64,000 nucleotides of DNA, taken from NCBI GenBank assembly GCA_020137815.1, contig CM035350.1, positions 3,051,037 to 3,115,036 on the forward strand, written 5' to 3'. This DNA is from Hormiphora californensis (lineage: Eukaryota > Ctenophora > Tentaculata > Cydippida > Pleurobrachiidae). The position numbers were made by a program, and so were the translations under genes. This document shows, piece by piece, positions 1-19,947 of the stretch. The stretch's first letter is position 1. Each line of letters opens with the position of its first letter. The notes beneath the pieces were generated by a model. That model saw nothing but the letters and a program-made list of their open reading frames with translations. It was not told the origin of the DNA and did not search any database.

Positions 1-371
1 CTGTACCGAGCTTGTTAGGACATACCAGCTCCTGTATCACATGGCACCCTTTCAGGTGTGATCAGCTACCAGTGCCGATATTGTTATGACGAAGATATGT
101 GATCCTGACGGCCACCACTACCAGTCGCATACCACGTTACCATAGCAATGGCAATGCGCCCCCTGGAATGGCAGGGAAATGATGTATGAAAGACTCTTTG
201 ATAAGGCAAGTGTATTGGGATGAAAGACTTTGTAGCATTTGACCTATGACGTCATATATTTTGAATGGTTTTGTATCATATTTTTCTAATTTTTAACCGT
301 TTGTAAACTCAGTAGATTACTTCATGATATAATGGGGCTGATCTCACTTAAAATATTTCCCATGACGCATG

Positions 372-438
372 ATAATTATCCGTCCTTTAGTACTAAAGGA
401 CGGATAATTATAAATGCTCTCATTTAGTAAATGAGAGC
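372..438. repeat. Two tandem near-perfect hairpins
   Basis: Positions 372-411 form a perfect 40-nt palindrome centred on the dinucleotide at 391/392. Positions 416-438 form a second, 23-nt palindrome with only the central base unpaired. The two lie 4 nt apart. Confidence 0.85.
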
Positions 439-1139
439 AATCTAGTCGAGCCCTTCTTAGTGTGATCCCCGTCCTAATCACTTCTGTTTATATGGGGGGA
501 ACCCCCCCCCCCCCCCGTTTATATGTACAATGAGGTCACTACTGCAGTTGCTACATCCCAATCTATGCCCCATTTCTCCCCGTGCGATCAGCCTCACTTT
601 GTACACAGACGAGAAGGTCCTGTTTTGGTCATGCAAAATAGTAAGAAGATAATTACAATCAATAACAGGGAGAATAATATATAAGAAATCAAATTATCAG
701 TCTTCGCATCACTTAACACTGAACAATAATAATAATATATAGGTTATCACTCAGAAACAAACTAGTTTCACTCTCGCAGAAGAGGTAAGCACATTTGCCC
801 CACTCCTGCTTATAACAGCAATGTACGTGAAGGGAATACACAATCTTGCTGCTACACTTATCCACATCGCGATATGTCGACTTGAAAGAGAGGGAGAGGG
901 AGGGAGAAAGACCACCGACTCTCAATAAGGGAAGTTCGACTTTTCTCTCTCTCTCACTCTCTCACTCTCCCATATTCATCATGGGTATCCGTCGGAGTCC
1001 CCAAGGTCTTTTCAACTCTTGACTTTTCCGGAGAACGTGCTTCGGCTCTTCCACATAGTATATTTTCATGCCTAACAAATCCTTTGTTCATTTTGGTACC
1101 CCTCTATCGCGTGTAGTGCGAAAAATTGAGATAGATATA

Positions 1140-1288
<149 letters not shown>

Positions 1289-1438
1289 AACGTTAGGGAT
1301 TGAGTGCCCAGCAATGGCGTTTTTTTTTGTAACATGTCTAATCGGTTGTAGCAGGGTATAAAAAATGTCTATTATCCCTTCTCAGTTCTCATTGCCACCC
1401 CCAGAAACTCTCAGAGTTATCATATATTAGTGTCCTCT

Positions 1439-9878
<8,440 letters not shown>

Positions 9879-10280
9879 CTCAAATCTTCACCGCATCATT
9901 GCTTGGGAAAAGTAATTAAATAGGTGTAATAGTTGTGCAGTTATTATGTCTTCATCTTTTAAACAAGTTCTTCACTGACTGTCGATTGTAAGAATAGTTT
10001 ACAGGCCCCTCGGTAAGTGTGCGGGATAATTCAGTAACTTCGATGTCGGTTTTAATTTGCAACTTTCTCTTAGGGGAACATTAGTAGAATTCATAGCTCC
10101 AGAACGTGCGACCAGGACTGTATGTCTGTTATCACACGCTACGTAAAAACTTTGTAAAGTCTTAAGTCCCTTTTAGGGGCATCTCGTGTGGAATCGGTCA
10201 CATTCTGTCTCAAGGATCACGAGCCTCCTAAGTTTTTACAGGCTCTTTGAAGGCTCTTAAAACCCAAGCACTCTTTTTTC

Positions 10281-10315
10281 GGCCCTGCTTCGTAGCTCGT
10301 CTATCTCACGGAACC
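10281..10315. repeat. Exact 35-nt duplicate of CCDC102A exon 2 sequence
   Basis: Positions 10281-10315 are identical to 9571-9605, which lie inside the exon encoding the DELRSRALQ stretch. Sequence similarity stops abruptly at both ends. Confidence 0.9.
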
Positions 10316-10524
10316 ATGAGGGGCTGCAGCAGCGTATTCCAAGAACAATGGCTTCATCAACCAACACAACCCACTAGGGACATCAGGGGTGAAACGGTGC
10401 AGAGTAACCACTAGACACGGTGAGGTGTGAATCAAGTCATCATACGGTCCCCCGGGGACCGTCCCCGTATGGGTTGTGCAGAAACATAATGGCTTCATCG
10501 ATTTTGCAAAATTCTCAAATGAGG

Positions 10525-10668
10525 GGCCTCGGAAATGTTCAGCCCACGTCACGCCCACCAATCACAGCGCAGAACAGCTCTTGTGATCCGCACGTTCTGA
10601 GCTGTGATTGGTGGGCGTGACCTGAATGTGCATGACCAGTGAGTACTGACCTAAACATTTCCGAGGCC
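10525..10668. mobile_element. Small foldback element
   Basis: Inverted ends read GGCCTCGGAAATGTT and AACATTTCCGAGGCC. A second internal inverted pair (TCACGCCCACCAATCACAGC and its complement) forms a strong stem. It has no ORF. Confidence 0.75.
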
Positions 10669-11078
10669 ACTGATGCAAATTCGATTTAATGTGAAATGAA
10701 ATCCAAAGAAAATAAATTACAATAAATTACCCACACACCCTCATATACTCATTCTCCCTCTCTCTCTGCTCACGTATCTCGAAAGTCAACATCTTCCACT
10801 CTGACTGGGATCACACGTCTTTTGGTGCCCCTAAGCGCAACAAGTGTTGATCTCAATAAGCTGAATCGTGTCTTTTCACGGATGAAGGACATGGTTTCAG
10901 CATAACATTCCTTGTGCCTGTCACAGATCTTCCTGGGCGCCGTTACGATCTGGGTGTTTGGAGGCCTGTTTACAGGTGCGCGCTGCCAAAAAAGTTGATT
11001 CACTAAAATGGCTCTAACCGCCAAACCACTCAACCGTTTTGGCTGATTCAAAGTTTATCTGGTAGGGAATGTCAAGGC

Positions 11079-11136
11079 CTAACCCCAACCCAAACCCCAA
11101 CCCTAACCCTAACCCTACTTTAGCCCTAACCCTAAA
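11079..11136. repeat. Short interstitial telomere-like tract
   Basis: Degenerate CCCTAA/CCCCAA hexamers, the complement of TTAGGG/TTGGGG, run for about 58 bp. This fits a TTAGGG-telomere animal but is too short and degenerate to mark a chromosome end. Confidence 0.7.
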
Positions 11137-12790
11137 AAACCGTTTGTCAGCACTCCCAAAACACCCAGATTTATCGCTGGCCTTGGCATACGTTGCAGGC
11201 CCCTTATAATATAATATAAGGGGCCTGGAGGGAATACCGCGCTGGGGGGGAATACATAATCAATCATATCTCCGGTTCCAGATAAGGTACAGAAATCGTT
11301 TTGGTAGCGTTGGAAAGAGGAAGATAACAGCTTTCAAATGCAACCGGTTTCAGGTCTCTATCTTATCAGGAACAGGAGATATGAATCAAACTCCGCAAAA
11401 TCGAGTGCGGTAAAATAAAAAAATTCGAGATTTTAATTCAAATTTGAAACAAAGTGTCCCTGCAGGGATCTGTGACGTCACTTTTTGAAAACAACCCATC
11501 TTTGAACGGTTATTGCTCAGCCTCCTGAAGTCCAATTTACTTCTCTCAAAAACAGCAAGGTAGATAATTGTCAGATCTAACAGCTAGTGAAAGAATCAAG
11601 TTTAACGGACTTCAGGGGCCAAAGTTATAAGCACCGCCGTTTTTTCGCTCGCAAAGTTATCTTCGACCCAGCCGGGCCCGTCCTGAGCTCAGGCCAAACG
11701 CGCGCGCGGCATTCCCTTCAGTCCCCTCGTTGCGGGGGTGCGCGCATGAGGGGGCTGCAGCGCATTCCAATCGCTGGCCGATCTTCCTGGCCGCACGCTC
11801 CAAAACCTGAAATCTGAACTTTTTCAAATAAAAACGCGCGCGCGCTTATCTTTCTCCGCGCCGCCTCGGAAAATGCATTTGAATGTTACGCGCGGAAGAT
11901 GATAGCAAGCGCTGCCGCGATTTAGCTCTTTTCAAAGCGCGCGCCATAACAATTTCGGCATCCAAACGAAATTTCGCGAAAATTGCCTCATTTTTAATTG
12001 AAGAAGAAAGGCGAAAGGCGAAAGGCCTTCTATTTTCTTCCCTTCTTTCGCCCAAAAAGTGGATCTAGCCTCTAGGACCCACTGGACGCACGCTTTCTTC
12101 GCCCCTGGGCCTGACCTGATGAGACTTCATCCCGGTTGCATTGGAAAGAGAAATGAAAGATCGTGAGCCGGTCAAATGACCCCCTGTCACCTGTGTGTGT
12201 CTATTGAACAAAAAAATTCGACAGAAATATCTCTAGAAGGAAAATAAAGCGAGATGATCCGCGAGGGATCACAACCCGGAGTGGGGGTGTTACACACCGT
12301 ACAAAGTTTAACACGATTTATTGACTGATATCTAGATTATTTAGAATCTTAGAGTCTTAGGTACTTATAGGAACGTAGACCGGAGTAGAGTAGACGCGAA
12401 TATTTGCACTATGGAAATTCATAGTGCTGTATTCCTTGGTGATGCAATCACCTCTTCGTTTGCCTCCCTTAGAGCGGCTGTTAGTGTAGAGGTGACTGCG
12501 TCACCAATGTATTTCCCTCCTTTAAAGAATCAGAAAAGACACGACAGACAGAAGACGATCTGGTGGTGATTCCGAAAGGATGATCCGGCACTATGCTGTC
12601 TCGCCTGTTCGGCGAGACTTGGCTGTGTGACTGTTTACAGTCCCAGATGAGCGGCCCAAACCAAACCAAACCAAACCAATCAGAAAAGACAGGTGATGTG
12701 ACTGGTATAGGATGTGACTGAGTCATAACTTACTAAGTTTTTTACACGTTGGTAAGTCACTGCTCCACACGTTAAGCAGTTCCCACGTTG

Positions 12791-14027
12791 TTAATTTGAG
12801 ATATGTCCCTAGGATGGCGGAACCGCCCGTAGGGGCAGTCCCAAGCTATGACGACGATGGAGAAGCCCAAGAAATCTTCAAGTATAGGAGAATGTTTGGG
12901 TAGTACGATGAGAAGTACACTGTTTAGTGCAATGAGTGATATAATGTTGGTAAAGAAAGGAACTCTGAATCGTCAACGCGAGCGAGAAGCGGTAGAGGAT
13001 TTACTAAAAGAGATCTTGGAAAAGGATACGGAGGATAATGAGCGTCAATTTATTGAGGAAGCACTACCGCTAGATTACAAGTTGAAGGAGTACCAGGCAG
13101 AAAAACTCCAGGCTATCACTAAGAAACTCTGTCGTCACATTCTCCAGTTAGGGAGGGAAATAGGGAATGAGAAACGATTGTGTGAAACTAAGATGAAGAA
13201 CTATGAAAGTGCTAGAACGAAAGAAAGCCTGCAACTGGAGGACTGTAATAGGAAACTGGAGGAGGTACAGAAAGAACTTAGCACGTTCAAAGAAGAAGTC
13301 GACAAGCATCGGGTAGCAAGGATTGCATTGCAAGGGAAGCTGATAGAAGCACAAAATAGTTTGATTGAAGTACAAAAACGTGAAAACAACTCGATGTCAG
13401 AGTCTGTCCAAAAGCAGTTGCATGACTACTCCAAGGTCCTTGTACAGAATTGTTCTGCTGCTATTGCTCCATCTCGCCTGAAGGAAGCATGGAAGAAGGC
13501 GACAGTTTCCTCTCCACCAACAGAAAGAACAACTCCGGATAGAAAGCTGAATTTGGTTATATTTGGGCTCCCAGAAACCACTGCCAGGGCTACTGATCAT
13601 GAAGTTCAGGATATCTTTGCTGAGCTAAATGAGAAACCTGTCGTGACCTCCACAAAGCGGGTTGGCCTAAAGACTGATGACCGAGTGAGACCTGTTATCG
13701 TCACCCTTGAAAGAAGGGAATCCTTGCTGCAGCTTCTTCGGAAAGCAAAGCAGCTGCAGAGTTCAGAGAAGTTTTCATCCGTTTTTCTCTCTCCCGACCT
13801 ATCACCAGACGAACAGCGAGAGCGGAAATCTCTTGTTGATACTCTGAAAGAACTAAAACGAGATAATCCGAATGGACGTTATTGGATTAGTAAGGGGGTC
13901 ATTAAATGTGGCTAAGTGAACTCTAACCATTGAATTTTAAATCGAAAGGACTATCCAAATTGCCCACAAAAAGGGGCGTATATGTATGCAATGTATACAT
14001 TTTTAGATTTAATAATAATAATAATAA
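12791..14027 (+). mobile_element. ORF1-only non-LTR-retrotransposon-like insertion
   Basis: The insertion is bounded by direct repeats TCCCACGTTG at 12781-12790 and 14028-14037. It begins TTAATTTGAG, carries one long ORF and ends in an (AAT)n tail (about 14009-14027). No endonuclease or reverse transcriptase is present. The tail, the target duplication and the absence of inverted repeats indicate target-primed reverse transcription. A second copy of the same type lies at 29860-31034. Confidence 0.85.
12848..13915 (+). CDS. Retroelement ORF1-like protein, coiled coil plus RNA-binding-like domain
   Basis: This is a single-exon frame of 355 aa. Residues about 40-180 are charged and heptad-rich (EEVQKELSTFKEEVDKHRV), a likely coiled coil. 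Residues about 225-355 form a globular block beginning LNLVIFGLPETT and including ELNEKPVVTSTKRVG, VRPVIVTLERRESLLQLLRK and SVFLSPDLSPDEQ. This pattern resembles ORF1 proteins of LINE-type elements, where coiled coil and RRM-like parts bind element RNA. The frame is intact inside a broken host gene, so it is young. The nearest relative in the window is the ORF at 29926. I infer a nucleic-acid chaperone role; it is not shown by the sequence alone. Confidence 0.75.
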   Translation: MTTMEKPKKSSSIGECLGSTMRSTLFSAMSDIMLVKKGTLNRQREREAVEDLLKEILEKDTEDNERQFIEEALPLDYKLKEYQAEKLQAITKKLCRHILQLGREIGNEKRLCETKMKNYESARTKESLQLEDCNRKLEEVQKELSTFKEEVDKHRVARIALQGKLIEAQNSLIEVQKRENNSMSESVQKQLHDYSKVLVQNCSAAIAPSRLKEAWKKATVSSPPTERTTPDRKLNLVIFGLPETTARATDHEVQDIFAELNEKPVVTSTKRVGLKTDDRVRPVIVTLERRESLLQLLRKAKQLQSSEKFSSVFLSPDLSPDEQRERKSLVDTLKELKRDNPNGRYWISKGVIKCG

Positions 14028-15758
14028 TCCCACGTTGCAACTGTCTGGCATGTCAGTTTTGCCTCCCCAATCAGAACATGTTGCCCCTTACATTCCACTT
14101 CGATAACACTTCCTACCTCATGACCATCCCAGGAATGGGTTACCGATCCCTCTATAATCACATCTGGGCACTTCAAATCTGGGATCGAGAAATATCTTGT
14201 CAGTGATGGTATATCCTAGACTATTCCTACCAAGTTACTACTCTATAACTATTGCTTTTGATTATCAAATCATATAACGATTTACCTGATGTGAAAGCAC
14301 AGGAACATGCACTGTAATTCCATGAACAAGATACGTCAAACCAACCACCATTGCCTTTATTCAGTATTACACATCGCTCATTTGGCTGCATTGGGTTCAT
14401 CATCGCGCCAATTACTCCACTGTAGGGATTTGTCATCAGGCCAAACCCAGTCTTTGTTGTCTCCCGTTTTATCATATAGACCTATACGGGATAATATTTA
14501 TTGGATAAAAAGGTTAAATGTTAGGCAGAAGTTTAGATAACTTACCAAGCCATGTATTCTTTCCGCGGTAATTTGTATGCCAATACAATTGCTCGTTCTC
14601 TTCTTCGTTGAGAATCGTCGGTAGTTGACCGTTTAACTCAGAACAGTAAGTGCTACACCCAGATTGGGAAGCTCCAGATGTTTCAGGGAATAGAACTAAC
14701 AGCTTGACCGGTTCTAAATATTTTCTATAGTTGGTCAATAATGTTAATCACGCACAAAATCTGAAGACAGTAGTTTTAGCTCATAGTTTGGTGAACCCTT
14801 GACTGTCAAAATTACTATTAAAATACATTTATTACCTGTAAAAGTTATTGGTTTTGAGGCAGCCCCACAATCTGGCGTCTCTATGTGCTGATCACAGGTC
14901 ACTATCTGCTCCTTCCACCCATCGTTTCCACAGTACAAGTAGAGAGAATCTCCAATGCCGACCTTACCAAGCCCAGCAGTTGGGACGTACGATATAGTTA
15001 TATTACTCGAGCCCAGCGTACAATCTGGTGATAGAAAAGAATTAAACGCGTGAACTAGGTTGGCAATCGAGTCAGATTCAGTAGAAACCACCCAGATGAC
15101 TTACCTGTAACTTTGTAGATCATAACTTCTGCTATGTTCATGATCAGGTCATTGTGGCCTTTGTCATATGTCTCCTCCATTACGTTATCAGAGAGTAAAA
15201 CTGTAATTGTTTTCTCGGTAGTAGCGGGACAGGAAACCGTGTAGGTTTGATCACTCTCAGATTCACCATTTGAGTTGACGGAGTTGATAGTCCCACATGT
15301 TGTGTTACTTGTAGCACCGATAAGAGAGACCATTGTACCCAGTAGACGGTTAGAATAATATGCAACGGTAGACAATCTAGAAAATATACCATTTAGTTTT
15401 ATAGTCTTTAGAAAGTAATGCAATTTTATTTTGAATGTTTCATTCATGTAGGTACATACCTGTTAATGATTACCACTTTTTCAACATCCTGCGGTTCCGT
15501 CAATTCTAGATTTAGCCACTGTTCTTGGTTACTCAGATCAGAATGGTAAAGAGTGTCAGTGTTACCATCTAGTACTTTGTCGGGTTTATTGCCGCTCTTA
15601 TAATACACAGTCCCTGCAGTAGCACTGGCAACATCAACTTGTTCAGCTCCACAGAGTGCTACACCAAGAATCAGGAGTACAACAAATCCTCTGATCATCT
15701 CAACAATCCATTTAGATACTAATTGATAGATCAAAGTTAATTTAGGGGTGGTACTAAT

Positions 15759-16075
15759 GGTTAGGTAGGCGGTAGATCTGAGAGTACATGCAAAACCACG
15801 TTTTTGTCCATAACTCAGTCATTTCTTGACCAATTTGCAAAATCTTGGGCGTGTTGGAAAAAAAATGTGCGGTGTCATGGCGCAAAATGCGTGTTTTCGC
15901 CACCACACCCCGCAATTTGAGCCAATTGATATTTTCTTGAGCTCATTTGAGAGATCTCAATGTCCTCTTTCCAATGAGCCAAAGATTTTGCAAATTGGTC
16001 AAGAAATGGCTGAGTTATGGGCAAAAACGTGCGAAATTCTCACAGATCTGGTTAACATTTACCGCCTACCTAATC
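15759..16075. mobile_element. MITE-like inverted-repeat element
   Basis: Terminal inverted repeats (GGTTAGGTAGGCGGTA and an imperfect complement) enclose subterminal arms containing GACCAATTTGCAAAATCTT and its complement. The element is about 317 bp with no coding capacity. It sits just upstream of the lectin gene start. Confidence 0.75.
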
Positions 16076-16079
16076 TGCT

Positions 16080-16694
16080 AATCTGTTAATGGTTATGTTT
16101 GGAAAGTGTCTCAAAAATTTTGTTCTAAATTTGTAGCAGGAAAAGAAAAAAAGTAAAACTTCAAGAAAAACAAGAATTATTTGCATTATGTACCAAAGCA
16201 GCTTTCCTAATTCTAGAACTACGGGACATTAGCTCTCGTGACTCGTTATCCCTCTCTCCCTCATTGTTTTCCCTCTCCCTCCCTTTCCACTGGTCCTTTG
16301 CCAAAGCATCTAGCCCTCTTAGATCAGAGAGCTCCCAAAATAGGAGAGCTCCTACCTCCCTCTCTCGAGAGCCCCACTGCATGTACTTCACACTGATATA
16401 TCTATAAAAAGAAACCAAGAATTTCTTTACTAAACAGTAAACACAGTCCCCCTTATTGGTTCCAATTATTGGGCCACTGCACATTAGTACATGATGATAT
16501 CTCAGTACTCAGTAGTTAGTATGACTGATCAATATATCAATAGTCACTGATACCAGTTACTACTGATAAGCCTCCCTGTGCCAAGCTGGGCCGCATGTTT
16601 GATAACTTTTATGTACAAAAAGACCTCTCCAATACATAAAATGTTTAGTTGGAGTGGTCTTTTTTTGGTCGCCAAAAAATGGGTTTTTAGGTCC
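16080..16694. other. Gene-less spacer
   Basis: Mixed low-complexity sequence with CT-rich patches (16240-16290). I see no gene or clear repeat. Confidence 0.5.
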
Positions 16695-16879
16695 TTAAAG
16701 GGATACTGACATATTCAAATCGACCATCACAAATTTAATAAAAACATTGCTCAATCAAATCATCTGAGAGAAAAAATGCGTTGTGTCGAAGTCCGAGCTC
16801 TCTACTCCCTCGCTTTTTCGCTTTTTCGCTATGGACGTCATAGGAACCTGAGATATGTCGCATCACCCCTCACCTTGTA

Positions 16880-18186
16880 GTCAGGGCATATGATGTCAAT
16901 TTCATGGTGATTTTCGGCATAATTGTTATTAAGCTAATTCCACTTTTAGGAGGTCCTATTAGGTCCCTAGAACCACCAAAAAAAATGTTCGCGATTTGGT
17001 GGATGAAGAAGTTGGGTTTCCGGGCCACGCCCTTCTACTAACTTTTTAGCCTAAGGCATAAAAACGCCAAAACTGTGCTTAGGGTAGGAGTAGGGACAAA
17101 ATCAAGGGCACTAGAGTATTCAGCGTCCTCGCATTAGTGGGGGTAGGTGCTGGAATTAAGTCTCTATCTCATCTGGTTAATTATATAATTGGATAGTTAG
17201 CTCTGCGCATAGCCGTTTTTGGCCATATGGCTATAGCCATGTTAGGAAAGGAGTAGAGACAAAACCGAGGGCACTAAAGTGTTCAGCGTCCTCGAATTAG
17301 TGGGGTAGGTGCTGGAATTAAGTCTCTATCTCATCTGGTTAATTAGATAATTGGATAATTAGGTCTGGGTATAGCCATTTTTGGCCATATGGCTATAGCC
17401 ACTTAGGAATGGTTTATCGACTTTTCATTGGTGCCATTTTGTTCAGAAAAAAATTTCAATCTAAGAGTTGTGGAAAAATATAGAGCCTATCTCTTACCGT
17501 TTTGGCGTTATTTGCGGTCAAAGTAGGCCAATTAACTAATATTTTTGGCTTTTTCGGCTGATTTGGCATACTTTGACCGCAAATAACGCCAAAACGGTAA
17601 GAGATAGGCTCTAAATTTTTCCACAACTCTTAGATTGAAATTTTTTTCTGAACAAAATGGCACCAATGAAAAGTCGATAAACCATTCCTAAGTGGCTATA
17701 GCCATATGGCCAAAAATGGCTATGCCCAGACCTAATTATCCAATTATCTAATTAACCAGATGAGATAGAGACTTAATTCCAGCACCTACCCCCACTAATT
17801 CGAGGACGCTGAACACTTTAGTGCCCTCGGTTTTGTCTCTACTCCTTTCCTAATATGGCTATAGCCATATGGCCAAAAACGGCTATGCACAGAGCTAATT
17901 ATCCAATTATCTAATTAACCAGATGAGATAGAGACTTAATTTCAGCACCTACCCCCACTAATGCGAAGACTTGATTTTGTCCCTACTCCTACCCTAAGCA
18001 CAGTTTTGGCGTTTTTATGCCTTAGGCTAAAAAGTTAGTAGAAGGGCGTGGCCCGGAAACCCAACTTCTTCATCCACCAAATCGCGAACATTTTTTTTGG
18101 TGGTTCTAGGGACCCAATAGGACCTCCTAGAAGTGGAATTAGCTTTATAACAATTATGCCGAAAATCTACCATCATATGCCCTGAC
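16880..18186. mobile_element. 1.3-kb TA-flanked palindromic transposon
   Basis: The segment is one almost continuous inverted repeat centred near 17,545. It begins GTCAGGGCATATGATG and ends CATCATATGCCCTGAC, with TA on each side. Each arm includes two related ~180-bp units containing GGCCATATGGCTATAGCC-type sequence and GTAGGTGCTGGAATTAAG. It has no transposase. Terminal GTC and TA flanks match the style of the foldback at 5835-7510, although the sequences differ. Confidence 0.82.
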
Positions 18187-19327
18187 TATTGGCTATAGTG
18201 GTACATGTACATGCGGGCTTTGGTGGAAGCATTAGGGTGAGCTTCATAAAACAGTCTTAGTCCAACCGACATACACGGAATCCGGTGATTAGTTTCTAAC
18301 CGATCACAACGTCAAGGCTGGGTGCATGCATGTTGTCCCGGGTTCCGTGCCGGATCCTGAACTGTATCCGACGTGGAGGGATTTTGGAAGAAGGGAGAGA
18401 TGCGTAGAGTAGAAGAGAGATTTTGAAAGAGCTTAGCCTGATCCGAGAGGTCCCCATGATGACTCGAGGACAGTCGGGGGAATCAGGCTAGCTGAAAGTA
18501 AATCCAGAGCTTCTCAGTCGACTCTCTGTGAACTTGAACTGTGACATAAGGCAGCCTGTAACAGTAGAGGGTTAAGGTATAGGGAAATAGGGAAATGGAA
18601 GGTGAAGGGTATGGATAAATTGTATGAATATTCTACTCCCTCTACTTCTCAAGATATAGGGTCCCAAATATTAACACCCACTTATTGGTTTGGGTAAGAG
18701 GAGGAGACCAGCATTACAGATTACAGGTAAACACGAGCCTGTTTTTTTTTCGTATCTTCTCCGCATCCATAGTTTTGCAAGGAGTTAACCTTTGTTTCTG
18801 TATCTCAAGGGCTGCCTTACAAAACATGAATTCACCGCGCCCCATCTTGCCCTCTGTCTTTTCGACACGAACGCTGCACAGCCCTGCTCTCGTCACATGA
18901 GTATAGACTGCTAATTGAATATCAACGTTGATGGTTGCTCTTCAATCAAGAGTCGCACGAGAGAGCAGCGTGGTTGTACAGCTAGACAACATAGTTTGGG
19001 ATGGCATTAGTTCCGACGGCACAACCTTATACAGCGCTTACCAGCGCGGGGTGAACCTGCTAGGGCCGTCCCGACCACTCTCTTTTTACAGAAAGAGCCT
19101 AAATTTTACGAGCTACAATCACTAATGTGGGTCGGGACTGCACCCTAGCAGGTGTAATTGATATAAGAAGGAGAGGAGACATAGACAGAGACAGAAAAAG
19201 AGAACGGATAAATTCAATATACACAATGTATAAAGACAAGATCCGATCCCGGCTGGCTCCTACTGACATATATTAACAATATTATAATAATATCATTATG
19301 ACAGTAGCGAGAGGGAGAAAGGTAAAG
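18187..19327. other. Gene-less part of the composite element
   Basis: No convincing coding exon. A stem-loop at 18431-18492 (AGCTTAGCCTGAT paired with ATCAGGCTAGCT) and an inverted repeat at about 19056-19160 (CCTGCTAGGGCCGTCCCGACC-like arms) are visible. This may be older transposon or structured RNA-derived sequence; I cannot assign it. Confidence 0.4.
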
Positions 19328-19369
<42 letters not shown>

Positions 19370-19468
19370 GATAGAGATAGAGATAGAGAGATAGAGAGAT
19401 AGAGAGATAGAGAGATAGAGAGATAGAGAGATAGAGAGATAGAGAGATACTAGATAGAGAGATAGAGA
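19328..19468. repeat. (GA)n / (GAGATA)n microsatellite
   Basis: Pure GA dinucleotides change into GATAGA and GAGATAGA arrays over about 140 bp. No gene crosses it. Confidence 0.95.
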
Positions 19469-19947
19469 AATAGCCTGTTTATATGTCATTATCTCAGCTA
19501 CTACACATGCGATTTTGACCGGGTTTTTTCTGAAAACTTTTAGACCACTTCTAGTTTTCGATTTTGGTTTCCGTTTGTCTCTAGTCTTGTCATGAATAGC
19601 TAGAACTATAACTAAGCAAGACCATGATTTATTTGAAATGTATGCTTTCTTAGAACGATATTATCATGTCAATCAGATTTTGCTGGATTTGCTCAATTAT
19701 TCACACTAATTGTTAATATTTAGCCCATAGTCAATAACAAAGTCAAAAGTTACTAACTATTCAGCCCTGAAATGAATATTGTATCCCTAAATGTCTGTTT
19801 GTGTTGTCCAAACTTGCTACAAATCATTAAATATAGTTTACTACCTACTTCCTCCAGCAACAGATATCATATTGATTCTAGTTTGTGTTGAACGTAATAA
19901 TTGCTTGCTTATAATTGATAGAGTATTCTCTCTCAGATTGATATTTC

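Larger units (their letters stand above)
9879..12733. other. Gene-less interval upstream of CCDC102A
   Basis: No gene is supportable here. It contains a 35-nt copy of a CCDC102A exon segment (10281-10315), a foldback at 10525-10668, telomere-like hexamers (11079-11136), an inverted repeat near 11250-11385 (ATATCTCCGGTTCC / GGAACAGGAGATAT) and a GC-rich, CpG-containing block at 11640-12060. If the lectin gene once had exons beyond 12734, they would lie here; I found none. Confidence 0.55.
12734..15698 (-). pseudogene. Broken secreted lectin: signal peptide-fucolectin-CCP-CTLD-CCP
   Basis: Exons 15698-15460, 15376-15105, 15024-14836, 14713-14546, 14481-14286 and 14178-14028 chain in phase. The last one is then interrupted and resumes at 12780-12734, ending at a GTAAGT donor. 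The order is signal peptide (FVVLLILGVALCG); fucolectin/F5-8C-like domain (DKVLDGNTDTLYHSD, VVIINR); a four-cysteine CCP/Sushi module; a C-type lectin fold (CSELNGQLPTILNEEE, TWLG, WSNWRDDEPN, NERCVIL, GGWFDVSC); and a second CCP (KCPDVIIEG, KLTCQTVATW). Two lesions are visible. One extra A (plus-strand TTT at 14381-14383) breaks the frame between EPN and NERC. A retroelement (12791-14027) splits the second CCP just after ATW, with a 10-bp duplication. Such lectins bind surface sugars in animal immunity or adhesion. An assembly error could explain the shift but not the insertion. No 3' exons were found. Confidence 0.82.

Noticed and set aside
11079-11136. Chromosome-end telomere
   Set aside because: Only a few degenerate hexamers, with unrelated sequence and genes on both sides.
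11587-12068. Coding frames in the GC-rich block 11.6-12.1 kb
   Set aside because: Short, overlapping on both strands, no splice sites or recognisable domains.
18431-18492. Hammerhead ribozyme
   Set aside because: A CTGATGA-like core word is present but the GAAA segment and cleavage-site geometry are missing.
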